A stretch of 64,000 nt of DNA, from positions 225,017,622-225,081,621 of the forward strand of contig NC_053039.3 in the NCBI RefSeq assembly GCF_002575655.3, in the 5' to 3' direction. This document shows, piece after piece, positions 13,052 to 24,000 of the stretch; position 1 is the first letter of the stretch; each line of letters starts with the position of its first letter. Origin of the DNA: Aegilops tauschii subsp. strangulata (taxonomy: Eukaryota; Streptophyta; Magnoliopsida; Poales; Poaceae). A model generated the notes under the pieces. That model worked only from the letters and a program-made list of their open reading frames with translations, was not told the DNA's origin and did no database searches. A program made the position numbers and the translations under genes.

Positions 13052-14645
13052 ATATCCCTTAACACGAACTAAGTCAGACAAGCTTTTTATCTTCCAACTC
13101 TCCAAGTTGTTGTTTGGCTTAACCAACTAGCTCAGGGGTATCCAACACAGATTCTTGGAGAAGGGGTGGTTACTAGAAACCAACTTGATCACGAACTCAA
13201 CATAGCGGTCAGGTGACAACCTGGTAACACTTTCGAGAAGACATTCGGAAAATCATGAACCACCAAAATGTTATTAAGCTCGGGAGCAATCTTGCTTTCG
13301 AGGCAAGATGATATGATCAAAAGAGCGAGGGATTGACACAATCCTAACTCATTGATCGAAGAGTGCACCGGAAATAAGGACTAGGTAGCACGATCAATCC
13401 TAGTATAGTGATTGAATAACCAACACGCTAAGAATGATACTAATGTCCATTAACTACCAAGCAACACGGTTGCTAGGAGTATTGATTTCACACATCATGG
13501 TTCACTTGTCGGCATTCCGGTTGTGACAACACGGGACCGAGGAATGAAAAATGATGGCAAGAAGTATCACTGCGTCAAAAATTCATGAGAGATGGTGCAA
13601 TTCTCATGACAATCCTGACATAAAGGGGGTAATACTCCGAGGTAGAACAAAACAAAAGCTGGATTGGCATTTTGATCTGCGAAATACAGCTACTTTGAGC
13701 CAATCCTGGATATGGATGAGGTACTGGAGTTTGTTTCTCCTAGTCATTCCGGATTAGAATGGCTTGACGGGCCACAAGAATAATAGGCATCGATGAACGA
13801 ATGCACGCATACCCTTGACTATCAATTGATATACGGTCAGAAAACAACTAAAGAGGGACAACTCAAAGGAACATATATCTTTCTGAGTTGTGGATGCATA
13901 GATTAGTATGTCGAACAAGTTCAACATATTTCTTCCGGATAACCCATGCAGAAGAAAAGGGACTGGCATATTCACAATATGAATGGAGTACTCCTCAAGA
14001 GCACACTGGTTGTGATCTTTTGGTTCAAAAGAACTTCTGCCATGATGGTTCATGGTATTGGAAGAATGAGATACCACGGACCTCGAGGACTATCGCAAAG
14101 GTTAATAATATCTTAAGGGAACTAGCAAATACTATCCACATGAGGTTAGTAGGGTGAATCTCGGGTTCAAAACCCAGGAATAGAATACCTACTAACTAAA
14201 TGGCATCACGGGATGCTTTCGAGAATGGCGGACAGAACCATCACACTAGAACACAAAACATGGATGGAGTACTAGGTGGTTCTCTAAGACACCTAGGGTC
14301 ATAAAAATAGTTCCAACACATATGCCGAGGCAACGAAGTACCTCAACTCACTGATTAGTGTGGTTGAACTGGCCTAAAGGGACATCGGGAACGGAAAGAA
14401 GGGATTTGCAAATGCATCAGACTATTTGGAAACCTGGGATGACTCGGACGGCATAACGGCTATAAATGCTCAAAAAGATTTGAGACATCCTGCAAAAATG
14501 GTGGCATAACCACTCAGAAGCACAATATCAAGATTCCGAGACCAACTATGAACACACGGAAGTAGTAGAAACTGAACTGGGGCTTAAATCCATCAACCCT
14601 ATAAGTCTCTATCATAGTAACTCGTCATCCTGATAGATAGATGAG

Positions 14646-16147
14646 TGATACGTCTCCGTCGTATCTATAATTTTTGATTGTTCCATGCCAATATTCTACA
14701 ACTTTCATATACTTTTTGGCAACTTTTTATATTATTTTTGGGACTAACATATTGATCTAGTGCCTAGTGCCAGTTCCTGTTTGTTGCTTGTTTTATGTTT
14801 CGCAGAAACCCCATATCAAACGGAATCCAAACGGAATAAGAACGGACAGAGAATATTATTGGAATATTTGGAAAATTCCGGAAGAAGAATCAATGCGAGA
14901 CGGTGCCCGAGGTGGCCACGAGGCAGGGGGCGCCCCTGACCCTCGTGGGCCACCCGTAAGGTGGTTGATGCCCTTCTTCGGCCGCAAGAAAGCTAATTTT
15001 TGGTAAAAAATCACGGCGAAGGTTTCAGTCCAATCGGAGTTACGGATCTCCATATATATACGAAACGGTGAAAGGGCAGCACACGAGAACGCAAAAACAG
15101 AGATAGACAGAGAGACAGATCCAATCTCGGAGGGGCTCTCGCCCCTCCCACGCCATGGAGGCCAAGGACCAGAGGGAAACCCTTCTCCCATCTAGGGAGG
15201 AGGTCAAGGAAGAAGAAGACAAAGGGGCCCCCTCTCCCCTTCTCTTCCGGTGGCGCCGGAACGCTACCGGGGCCATCATCATCACCGCAATCTTCACCAA
15301 CAACTTCACCGCCATCATCACCAACTCTTCCCCCCTCTATGCAGCGGTGTAACCTCTCTCTTACCCACTGTAATCTCTACTTAAACATGGTGCTCAACGC
15401 TATATATTATTTCCCAATGATGTATGGCTATCCTATGATGTTTGAGTAGATCCGTTTTGTCCTATGGGCTAATTGATGATCGTGATTGGTTTGAGTTGCA
15501 TGTTTTATTATTGGTGTTGTCCTATGGTGCTCTCCGTATCGCGCAAGCGTGAGGGATCCCCGCTGTAGGATTTGCAATATGGTCATGATTTGCTTATGGT
15601 GGGTGGTGTGAGTGACAGAAGCACAGACCCGAGTAAGTAGGTTGTTTGCGTATGGGATAAAGGGGACTTGATACTTTAATGCTATGGTTGGGTTTTACCT
15701 TAATGATCTTTAGTAGTTGCGGATGCTTGCTAGAGTTCCAATCATAAGTGCATATGATCCAAGTAGAGAAAGTATGTTAGCTTATGCCTCTCCCTCAAAT
15801 AAAATTGCAATAGTGATTACCAGTCTAGTTATCGATTGCCTAGGGACAAATAACTTTCTCGTAACAAAAAGCTCTCTACTAAAACTAAGTTGTGTCTTCA
15901 TCTAAACAGCCCCTAGCTTTTATTTACGCTCTCTTTATTTTCTTGCAAACCTATCCAACAACACCTTCAAAGTACTTCTAGTTTCATACTTGTTCTAGGT
16001 AAAGAGAACGTCAAGCGTGCGTAGAGTTGTATCGGTGGTCGATAGAACTTGAGGGAATATTTGTTCTACCTTTAGCTCCTCGTTGGGTTCGACACTCCTA
16101 CTTATCGAAAGAGGCTACAATTGATCCCCTATACTTGTGGGTTATCA
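14646..16147 (+). repeat. 5' LTR of S-C
   Basis: It starts TGATACGTCTCCGTCG and ends TTGTGGGTTATCA, 1502 bp. A TATA-like run tatatata at 15053-15060 is a candidate promoter core. The segment from 15195 on is matched by the truncated 3' LTR at 19417-20363. Confidence 0.9.
15053..15060 (+). promoter_or_regulatory. Candidate TATA box in the S-C 5' LTR
   Basis: The run tatatata (part of catatatatacg) lies about 400 bp into the LTR, in the position expected for the U3 promoter. Assigned by position and sequence only. Confidence 0.45.
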
Positions 16148-16158
16148 TGACCTTTTTC

Positions 16159-16177
16159 TGGCGCCGTTGCCGGGGAG
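16159..16177 (+). other. Primer-binding site of S-C
   Basis: TGGCGCCGTTGCCGGGGAG follows the LTR end by 11 bases. The same site is found in S-B (30141 and 30210) and, mutated, in S-A (26211-26229). Confidence 0.8.
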
Positions 16178-16271
16178 CAATATCGTGGGGTGAATATTCT
16201 CGTGTGTGCTTGTTTGCTTTATCACTAAGTAATTTTTATTTGCTGATCTTAGTTGTTCTCTATCTTTAGTT

Positions 16272-17615
16272 ATGGATATGGAACACGAAATACCAAAAAA
16301 ATTAGGTGTACTTGCTGCTCATGGAGATGGGGAACCTCCTAAAACCCTCGATGCTGGTTATGTGAAAGATATTATGTACTATTTTGATAATCCTGAGAAA
16401 ACCCTATTCAACTATGTAATGGGAGACACGTTGGATCAACGTGAATACTTTAGGGATTATCGCTTGACTCAAAAAGGGAAACTATTATGGGATCAAATTC
16501 ATATGTTGTATTGGTATGCTAGGCAACTTTGCTTGAGATACGATTATACTTGTTGCTCTAGGATGAAGGCTCCACACCTTCCCTTTTCATGCGAATTTAA
16601 TGATAATGAAACCTTGGCTTCTTACACTAATGGTATATATGATTACTATGATGTGGAACAAATAGAAGAATTTGTTGCTTTTAAGGGTGCTTATGAAATT
16701 GAATCTTTGTTTGAAAAGTATGAAGCTTTTGATGATGATGTTTATAGGCCTGAAAATTTTGCTATATTGAAATATTGCTATGATAATTTTGAATATAAAT
16801 CCTATATTGATGCGCTTATTGAGAAAGTCTCTGCTGTCCAAGAAGAGACTAATATTTTGCAGGAATCTATGGAAGAAGAAATTGATGAAACTGTGAGCTC
16901 ATTGGATGAAAAAGATGATGAGGAGAGCGAAGAACAAAAGCAGGAAGAGCGGATTAGCTACCCGTGCCCACCTTCTAATGAGAGTAACTCTTCAACTCAT
17001 ACATTGTTTAATTTCCCTTCGTGCTTACCGAAGGATGATTGCTATGATGACTATTATGATCCCGTTGATTCTCATGAAATATCCCTTTTTGATGATGCTT
17101 GCTATGCTTGTGGCCAAGATGCCAATATGAATTATGCTTATGGAGATGAACTTGCTATAGTTCCTTATGTTAAAGATGAAATTGTTGCTATTGCACCCAC
17201 GCATGATACTCCTATTATCTTTTTGAATTCTCCCAACTACACTATATCGGAGAAGTTTACCCTTAGTAAGGATTATATTGATGGGTTGCCTTTTACCGTT
17301 GCACATGATGATTTTGATGAATATAATATGCATGTGCTTGCTGCTCCTACTTGTAACTATTATGAGAGAGGAACTATATCTCCACCTCTCTATGTTTCCA
17401 ACATGATAAAATTGCAAGAAACTGTTTATATTATGCATTGGCCTTTACTATGTGTGCATGAATTGTTCTTTTATGACGTGCCGATGCGTAGGAAAAGAGT
17501 TAGACTTCGTCATTACATGATATATGTTACTCTGTGCTCACTACTAAATGCCAAATCATTGCTAATTAAAATTGGCTTTGATATACCTTGGGATCCGGGT
17601 GGATTCACTACTTGA
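16272..17615 (+). CDS. Intact 447-residue Sabrina-family ORF of unknown function
   Basis: An open frame from ATG at 16272 to TGA at 17613-17615, placed where gag normally lies, 95 bp after the PBS. The protein is acidic and rich in Asp, Glu and Tyr. Its middle (about residues 195-220) is a Glu/Asp-rich, probably flexible or coiled segment (EEIDETVSS, DEKDDEE). Toward the C-terminus it contains TCNYYERG and a basic RRKRVRLRH patch. I see no zinc knuckle, protease or polymerase motif. A diverged homologue is open in S-B (30416-31249) and relics occur in S-A. Non-autonomous Sabrina-like elements are known to carry such an ORF; a gag-like or packaging role is only a guess. Upstream ATGs are not in frame, so the first one in the conserved frame was chosen. 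Confidence 0.7.
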   Translation: MDMEHEIPKKLGVLAAHGDGEPPKTLDAGYVKDIMYYFDNPEKTLFNYVMGDTLDQREYFRDYRLTQKGKLLWDQIHMLYWYARQLCLRYDYTCCSRMKAPHLPFSCEFNDNETLASYTNGIYDYYDVEQIEEFVAFKGAYEIESLFEKYEAFDDDVYRPENFAILKYCYDNFEYKSYIDALIEKVSAVQEETNILQESMEEEIDETVSSLDEKDDEESEEQKQEERISYPCPPSNESNSSTHTLFNFPSCLPKDDCYDDYYDPVDSHEISLFDDACYACGQDANMNYAYGDELAIVPYVKDEIVAIAPTHDTPIIFLNSPNYTISEKFTLSKDYIDGLPFTVAHDDFDEYNMHVLAAPTCNYYERGTISPPLYVSNMIKLQETVYIMHWPLLCVHELFFYDVPMRRKRVRLRHYMIYVTLCSLLNAKSLLIKIGFDIPWDPGGFTT

Positions 17616-18287
17616 GCACTATATGCCTAGCTTAATGGCTTTAAAGAAAGCGCTGCCAGGGAGACAAACCGGAAGTTTTAGAGAGTCATTTATTTCTGTT
17701 GTGTGTTTTTATAAAGTTTAGAAATAAAAATAATGTGCCAAGGTTTGCCTTTAGGATGTTTACAATGCTTGTTGGCTTGTACGGTGCAGGACAGAAACTT
17801 TGGCTGTAGTGCGCGATTTTACATTTTTTACTGGAACGTCAAATGGTTCTGATTCTTTTTGCACTGTCTTGACTTACAAAGTGTTTATTTTTCCTAATTT
17901 TGGCAGAATTTTTCAAGTATCAGAAGTATAGTGAATGTTCAGAGTATTACAGACTATTCTGTTTTAGACAGATTCTGTTTTTGATGCATAGTTTGCTTGT
18001 TTTGATGAAACTATCAATTTATATCAGTGGATTAAGCCATGAAAAAGTTATATTACAGTAGCTACAATGCCAAAACAAAATATGAATTGGTTTGCAACAG
18101 TACTTAGAGTAGTGATTTGCTTTATTATACTAACGGATCTTACCGAGTTTTCTGTTGAAGTTTTGTGTGGATGAAGTGTTCGATGATCGAGAAGGTCTCG
18201 ATGTGAGAAGAAGGAAGAGAGGCAAGAGCTCAAGCTTGGGGATGCCCAAGGCACCCCAAGTAAATATTCAAGGAGACTCAAGCGTCT

Positions 18288-18317
18288 AAGCTTGGGGATG
18301 CCCCGGAAGGCATCCCC
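18288..18317 (+). repeat. PPT-like 14-mer with conserved hairpin (S-C)
   Basis: AAGCTTGGGGATGC at 18288-18301 overlaps a hairpin: arm GGGGATGCC 18294-18302, loop CCGGAA, arm GGCATCCCC 18309-18317. A further 14-mer copy is at 18232-18245. The same arrangement occurs at 31966-31995 in S-B. Confidence 0.75.
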
Positions 18318-18469
18318 TCTTTCTTCAACAAGTATCGGTATGTTTTCGGATTCGTTTCATTCATGTGATATGTGCAGATCTTGGAGCGTCTTTTGCATTT
18401 AGTTTTCATTTTTATTTTATGCACCATGCTGGTATGAGATGGTCCTTGGTTGATTTATAGAATGCTCTT

Positions 18470-18680
18470 TGCACTTCACTTATATCTTTTGAGTATGGCT
18501 TTATAGAATGCTTCATGTGCTTCACTTATATCATTTGAAGTTTGGATTGCCTGTTTCTCTTCACTTAGACAACCACCATTTGTAGAATGCTCTTTTGCTT
18601 CACTTATATTTGTTAGAGCGTGGGCATATCTTTTGTAGAAAGAGTTAAACTCTCTTGCTTCACTTATATCTATTTAGAGA
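18470..18680 (+). repeat. Array of CTTCACTTATAT imperfect repeats (S-C)
   Basis: Five variants of the unit TTTATAGAATGCTC...GCTTCACTTATAT follow one another at roughly 50-65 bp intervals. They are conserved in S-A (minus strand, 5120-5345) and S-B (32170-32310). Confidence 0.75.
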
Positions 18681-19416
18681 GATGACATGAACTGGTCATT
18701 CACATGGTTAGTCATAAAATCCTACATAAAACTTGTAGATCACTGAATATGATATGTTTGATTCCTTGCAATAGTTTTGCGATATAAAGGTGGTGATATT
18801 AGAGTCGTGCTAGTTGAGTAATTGTGAAATTGAGAAATACTTGTGTTGAGGTTTGTAAGTCCCGTAGCATGCACGTATGGTGAACCGTTATGTAACGAAG
18901 TTGGAGCATGAGGTATTTATTGATTGTCTTCCTTATGAGTGGCGGTCGGGGACGAGCGATGGTCTTTTCCTACCAATATATCCCCCTAGGAGCATGCGCG
19001 TAGTACTTTGTTTCGATGACTAATAGATTTTTGCAATAAGTATGTGAGTTCTTTATGACTAATGTTGAGTCCATGGATTATACGCACTCTCACCCTTCCA
19101 TCATTGCTAGCCTCTTCGGTACCGTGCATTGCCCTTTCTCACCTCGAGAGTTGGTGCAAACTTCGCCGGTACATCCAAACCCCGTGATACGATACGCTCT
19201 ATCACACATAAGCCTCCTTATATCTTCCTCAAAACAGCCACCATACCTACCTATCATGGCATTTCCATAGCCATTCCGAGATATATTGCCATGCAACTTC
19301 CATCATCATCATATACATGACTTGAGCATTTATTGTCATATTGCTTTGCATGATCGTAAGATAGCTAGCATGATGTTTTCATGGCTTGTCCGTTTTTTGA
19401 TATCGTTGCTACGCTT

Positions 19417-20363
19417 GGGAGGAGGTCAAGGTAGAAGAAGACGAAGGGGCCCCTTCTCTTCCGGTGGCGCCGGAATGCTGCCGGGGCCATCATCATCACC
19501 GCAATCTTCACCAACAACTTCACCGCCATCATCACCAACTCTCCCCCCTCTATGCAGAGGTGTAACCTCTCTCTTAGCTGCTGTAATCTCTACTTAAACA
19601 TGGTGCTCAATGCTATATACTATTTCCCAATGATGTATGGCTATCCTATGATGTTTGAGTAGATCCGCTTTGTCCTATGGGCTAATTGATGGTCGTGATT
19701 GGTTTGAGTTGCATGTTTTATTATTGGTGTTGTCCTATGGTGCTCTCCGTGTCGCGCAGGCATGAGGGATCCCCGCTGTAGGGTTTGCAATATGTTCATG
19801 ATTTGCTTATGGTGGGTGGCGTGAGTGACAGAAGCACAGACCCGAGTAAGTAGGTTGTTTGCGTATGGGATAAAGGGGACTTGATACTTTAATGCTATGG
19901 TTGGGTTTTACCTTAATGATCTTTAGTAGTTGCGGATGCTTGCTAGAGTTCCAATCATAAGTGCATATGATCCAAGTAGAGAAAGTATGTTAGCTTATGC
20001 CTCTCCCTCAAATAAAATTGCAATAGTGATTACCGGTCTAGTTATCGATTGCCTAGGGACAATAACTTTCTCGTAACAAAAAGATCTCTACTAAAAATAA
20101 CTTAGTTGTGTCTTCATCTAAACAGCCCCTACCTTTTATTTACGCTCTTTTTATTTTCTTGCAAACCTATCCAACAACACCTTCAAAGTACTTCTAGTTT
20201 CATACTTGTTCTAGGTAAAGCGAACGTCAAGCGTGCGTAGAGTTGTATCGGTGGTCGATAGAACTCTAGGGAATATTTGTTCTACCTTTAGCTCCTCGTT
20301 GGGTTCGACAATCTTACTTATCGAAAGAGCCTACAATTGATCCCCTATACTTGTGGTTTATCA
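19417..20363 (+). repeat. Truncated 3' LTR of S-C
   Basis: It begins with gggaggaggtcaagg, matching 15195 in the 5' LTR, and runs to the same ...TTATCA end. The first half of the LTR, the 3' part of the interior and the polypurine tract are missing. The intact outer end and TSD show the loss happened after insertion. Confidence 0.85.
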
Positions 20364-20489
20364 ATGAGAAGGCCTAGTTCTTAATCCCCGTAGAAAGGAA
20401 GAGGATGACTCAGATCAGAAGGGCATAAGGTAAAGGAATAAAAAGAGCCTTACGTTCCCTTCCACAATCAATTCTCTTATATAACGAAA
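20364..20489 (-). other. Short remainder of LARD interior right of S-C
   Basis: The stretch starts with the ATGAG duplication and continues about 120 bp of sequence unlike S-A, S-C or the LARD LTR. It is presumed to continue the LARD interior of 14645. At about 20490 it changes abruptly to S-A sequence (atttctaaattttataaaatc), the inferred duplication breakpoint. Confidence 0.55.
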
Positions 20490-21065
20490 GCATTTCTAAA
20501 TTTTATAAAATCACTCAACAGAAATAATTGACTCTCTAAAACTTCCGGGTTGTCTCCCTGGCAGCGCTTTCTTTAAAGCCATTAAGCTAAGCATAAAGTG
20601 CTCAAGTAATGAATCCACCCGGATCCCAAGGTATATCAAAGCCAATTTGAATCAACAATGATTTAGCATTTAGTAGTGAGCACAAAGCAACATATATCAA
20701 GCAATGACAAAGTCTAACTCTCTTCCTATGCATTGTCATGTCGTACAAGAGCAATTCATGAACATCAAGTAAAGGCCAATACATAGCATACGCAGTTTCT
20801 TGCAATTTTATCGTGTTGGTAACATAAAGAGGCGGAGATGTAGTTCCTCTCCCGTAATAATTGCAAGTAGGAGCAGCAAGCACATGCATATAATATTCAT
20901 CAAAATCATCATGTCCAACGGTAAAAGGAAACCCATCAATATAATCCTTAAAAAGAACACACTTCTCTGATATAGTGTAGTTTGGAGAGTTCAAAAAGAT
21001 AACATGACTATCATGTGTGGGTGCAATAGCAACAATTTCATTCTTAACATAAGGAACTATAGCAA
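20490..21065 (-). mobile_element. Second copy of the S-A interior left of the solo LARD LTR
   Basis: This repeats about 576 bp of S-A closely matching 6240-6808, up to the identical junction actatagcaa/tgtcagg with the LARD LTR. Two independent insertions at the same base are very unlikely, so the junction was duplicated. Compared with copy 1 it has a few substitutions and keeps the 8 bp missing near 6517. Confidence 0.8.
20602..21065 (-). pseudogene. C-terminal part of the Sabrina family ORF (copy 2)
   Basis: The frame is open for 130 codons (20602-20994), with NSPNYTISEK, APTCNYYGRGT, TMHRKRVRLCH and the terminal IPWDPGGFIT. It is less damaged than the duplicate at 6353-6808 and continues the N-terminal portion at 25231-26118, from which the 4.2 kb LTR separates it. 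Confidence 0.75.
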
Positions 21066-24000
21066 TGTCAGGACCCCGATTCTAAGTCACACCGATCTAG
21101 CATGTAACACCTCATATCACTTTGCGGCCTCACGCACGGTATTCCCACGGGTGTCGCCTTACCTGGCCCGGGACCGTTTGCGCCTTTTGGCTCACGTATA
21201 TGATGGTGTCGCTAGCATCCATATGACAGAGAACCCGGGCCGCCATGGCTAGTTGTGAACCCAAAGTGGCACTAACTTACGGGGACAGGCATACATGAAA
21301 CAACATCGAGCATGTCGGTCAGCAGCGTGTGAATCCCGGCTGTAGCAACTCGGCTAACAGGACTCCGGTAAACCCGGGCTGTAGCAGGCTAGCAGGACTC
21401 CGGATGTCACCGTGTGACATTTCCCCGAAGGGACAGACACAGGAATGTAGTGAATCCCATGCCGGCCAGTCTAAGTGTTCCGGAGCAGTAGTGCTGGGCT
21501 AACAGGACTCCGGTAAACCGGGCTGTAGCGGACTACCAAGGCTAAGTGGAAGCACCAGACTACATTTCCCCGTAAGAGAGGCTACCAAGGATAAACAACT
21601 AGATTGTCGGATCCCACACATACCAAGCATTTCAATCATACACACAATATGCTCGATATGTGTAAATACAACATGGCATCACAACAAGACTCTACAACTC
21701 AGAGTATTTATTCATTAGGCTCCGAGGAGCCAAGTATTACAATCATGGGTCTCATGACCCAACATACAGAGCATACAAGCAACAAGCACATGCGGAAGCT
21801 TAACTTGTCTGAGTACAGCCAACTACAAATGAAAAAGGCTGAGAAGCCTGACTATCTACAAGACCCTGCCGAGGGCACAAGATCGTAGCTGAGGTAACAA
21901 GCTAAACGTCGAAGTCCACGCGAAACTACTAGCGAGACTGAAGTCTATCTACAAAACATAAATTAAGCAAACGTGAGTACAAATGTACCCAGCAAGACAT
22001 ACATCAGAACTAACTACATATGCATCGGTATCAACAAAGGGGGTGGTGGAGTCTAACTGCAGCAAGCCAGCTTTGACTCAGTGGCTATCCTGAACTACGA
22101 CCGCAAGTAACTCTTTTGAGGTAGCGCACACGAGTCCACATATTCACCATATCAATACACCACTATGGATCCGCTCCCGTCTCCCTACAAGAATGCCATC
22201 CATAGCACTCACGCTTATCTTGCGCATTTTAGAGTATCCACTTTCACTTGTCTATGAACTGTACAGGCAACCCAGAAGTCCTTTACCGCGGACACGGCTA
22301 TTCGAATAGATCATTTATAACCCTGCAGAGGTGAACTTCTTCACACACGCTCTCGCCACTTACCACCATGTACACGTCGTGTATCTCGGCAACCTTCAAG
22401 TGAAAGCCTGGCGAGGGAGTCGGCCACGACCTGACTAACCACACAAGTCTCTAGTCCAGGTTTATCGCCTATTCGGGTTCCATCCGCAAGGAGATCCGGC
22501 CGGGGTGTCCCTCACGGCCCCAAACGATGTGTGCAGGGTTCCCAAGCCCACCTCGACGGATGGATCTATGCTTGGTACACCGTGCCACGGTGCCTAGTCT
22601 GTCCCAAGCCCACCTGTACCGGGTGCCACTTGGTAGACTACTAACACTACCTACAAACACCAGAAACTAGTTGCATCTCCTGGACAGAGATCAGGTTGAT
22701 TAATAAGTCGAGAGAGCTTGGAGCGCTCGGAGCCCAATGTGTGGTAGTAACTGTTCATGGATCACAAACACAGAACTCAGTTCCTGAGGACGGCTGCAAT
22801 GAGACAACCCACCATGTACTCCTACATGGCCTCTCACTGCTACCTTTACCAAATCGTGTTCATACACTTAGCTCTCAACAGTAGGACATGTTCACAACTT
22901 TCCAACTCATCCCCAATGAATCAGACCTGACACAACTCTAAGCAATAGCAGGCATGACAAACAGGCATGAATGAGTAGGCACATCAGGGCTCAAACAACT
23001 CCTACTCATGCTAGTGGGTTTCATCTATTTACTGTGGCAATGACAGGTCATGCAGAGGAAAGGGGTTCAACTACCGCAACATGTAACAGTTGAAACGTTG
23101 TTGTCCTAATGCAGTAAAAGAGAGCAGGAGCGAGAGAGTGGAATTGTATCGGAATGAACAAGGGGGTTTTGCTTGCCTGGCACTTCTGAAGATGATATAG
23201 CTCTTCATCGGTGTCATCGAACTCATCGTCGGAACATACATCTACTAAGGGGGAACAACCGCCGGCAACAGAGAAAGAACACAATCAATGCAATGCAACA
23301 ATATGATGCATGATCTTGACATGGCAATATGCTGTGATTTGAGCTAATGCAACTAACATCGATTTAAATGAAGTTGGTTTGAATACAAGATCAGTAGACA
23401 TAAGTTGCTCAAACATGCATGAAAATGGTACAGATGGATAGATTGGATTTTTCTGACAATTTTTCATATATAGATCTTTTCATTTGGAGTTACAGATTAA
23501 TTTCTATAATTTTTCTAAGTTTATAGCAATTTCTGGAATTTTCTAAATTATTTTAAATCCAGAAAACCATTACTGCGTCAGCATGACAACAACATTGCGT
23601 GAGCAGGTGAACTGGGTTGACCCAGGTCAAACCTGACGGCTGGGACCCACGCGTCTGTGTCTCAGGGCTGGTTTGGGTGGATGACATGTGGGTCCACTCA
23701 GCGCTGACTTGGTCAAAGTCAAAGCTGACACGTGGGGTCCGCAAGATTAGCACTAATCTAAATAGGAATTAAACTGACCTAAACAGGCACGGGGGCCCAC
23801 ATGGCAGTGTCTATGCTTATAGACTAATCATGGTAATTAGACTAGTCTAATCCGTCCACGTCACCGGGTTAACTCCGGCGATGAACGGAGCGCGGCGGCG
23901 ATGCCCGTCCGGCCAACTCCGGCGTCGGCTGGGTGAGCGGCCGGGCGCATTCGAAAGCCCGCGATGCGGCGCATCTAAAGGTGGCCGCGGTGTGTGCTGG

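Larger units (their letters stand above)
11031..14645 (-). other. LARD interior, no coding sequence seen
   Basis: About 3.6 kb are without any ORF longer than about 115 residues and without gag, protease, RT or integrase motifs on either strand. The inverted word tctcgtcccgagat near 11050 and an AC microsatellite at 13019-13047 are the only local features I noticed. The last five bases (ATGAG, 14641-14645) are the TSD of S-C. Confidence 0.7.
17616..19416 (+). other. S-C non-coding interior
   Basis: About 1.8 kb follow the ORF without a recognisable gene. It contains two copies of the 14-mer AAGCTTGGGGATGC, a hairpin (18294-18317) and an array of short repeats (18470-18680), all conserved in S-A and S-B. 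At 19416/19417 it jumps into the middle of LTR sequence, the deletion junction. Confidence 0.7.
14646..20363 (+). mobile_element. Sabrina-like Gypsy element S-C, internally deleted, TSD ATGAG
   Basis: A plus-strand element has a 1.5 kb 5' LTR (14646-16147), PBS, one intact ORF, a non-coding interior and a 3' LTR that lost its first roughly 550 bp (19417-20363). The flanks are perfect: ATGAG at 14641-14645 and at 20364-20368. It encodes no protease, RT or integrase and must depend on a helper. S-A has the same LTR type (ending ACTTGTGGGTTATCA). It is inserted in the LARD interior. Confidence 0.9.
6809..20489 (-). mobile_element. LARD-like retrotransposon (Sukkula/Erika type?), 3' LTR plus interior
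   Basis: A 4.2 kb LTR (6809-11030) is joined to about 3.7 kb of interior without protein-coding content (11031-14645 and 20364-20489). Long LTRs with a non-coding interior are the definition of LARDs, which borrow proteins from relatives in trans. The orientation is minus: the purine-rich run next to 11030 marks the 3' LTR. The interior is interrupted by S-C (14646-20363). It ends at about 20489 without a PBS or directly attached 5' LTR; instead a second S-A fragment begins. The left flank is AGCAA (6804-6808). The family name is a suggestion from structure only. Confidence 0.72.
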
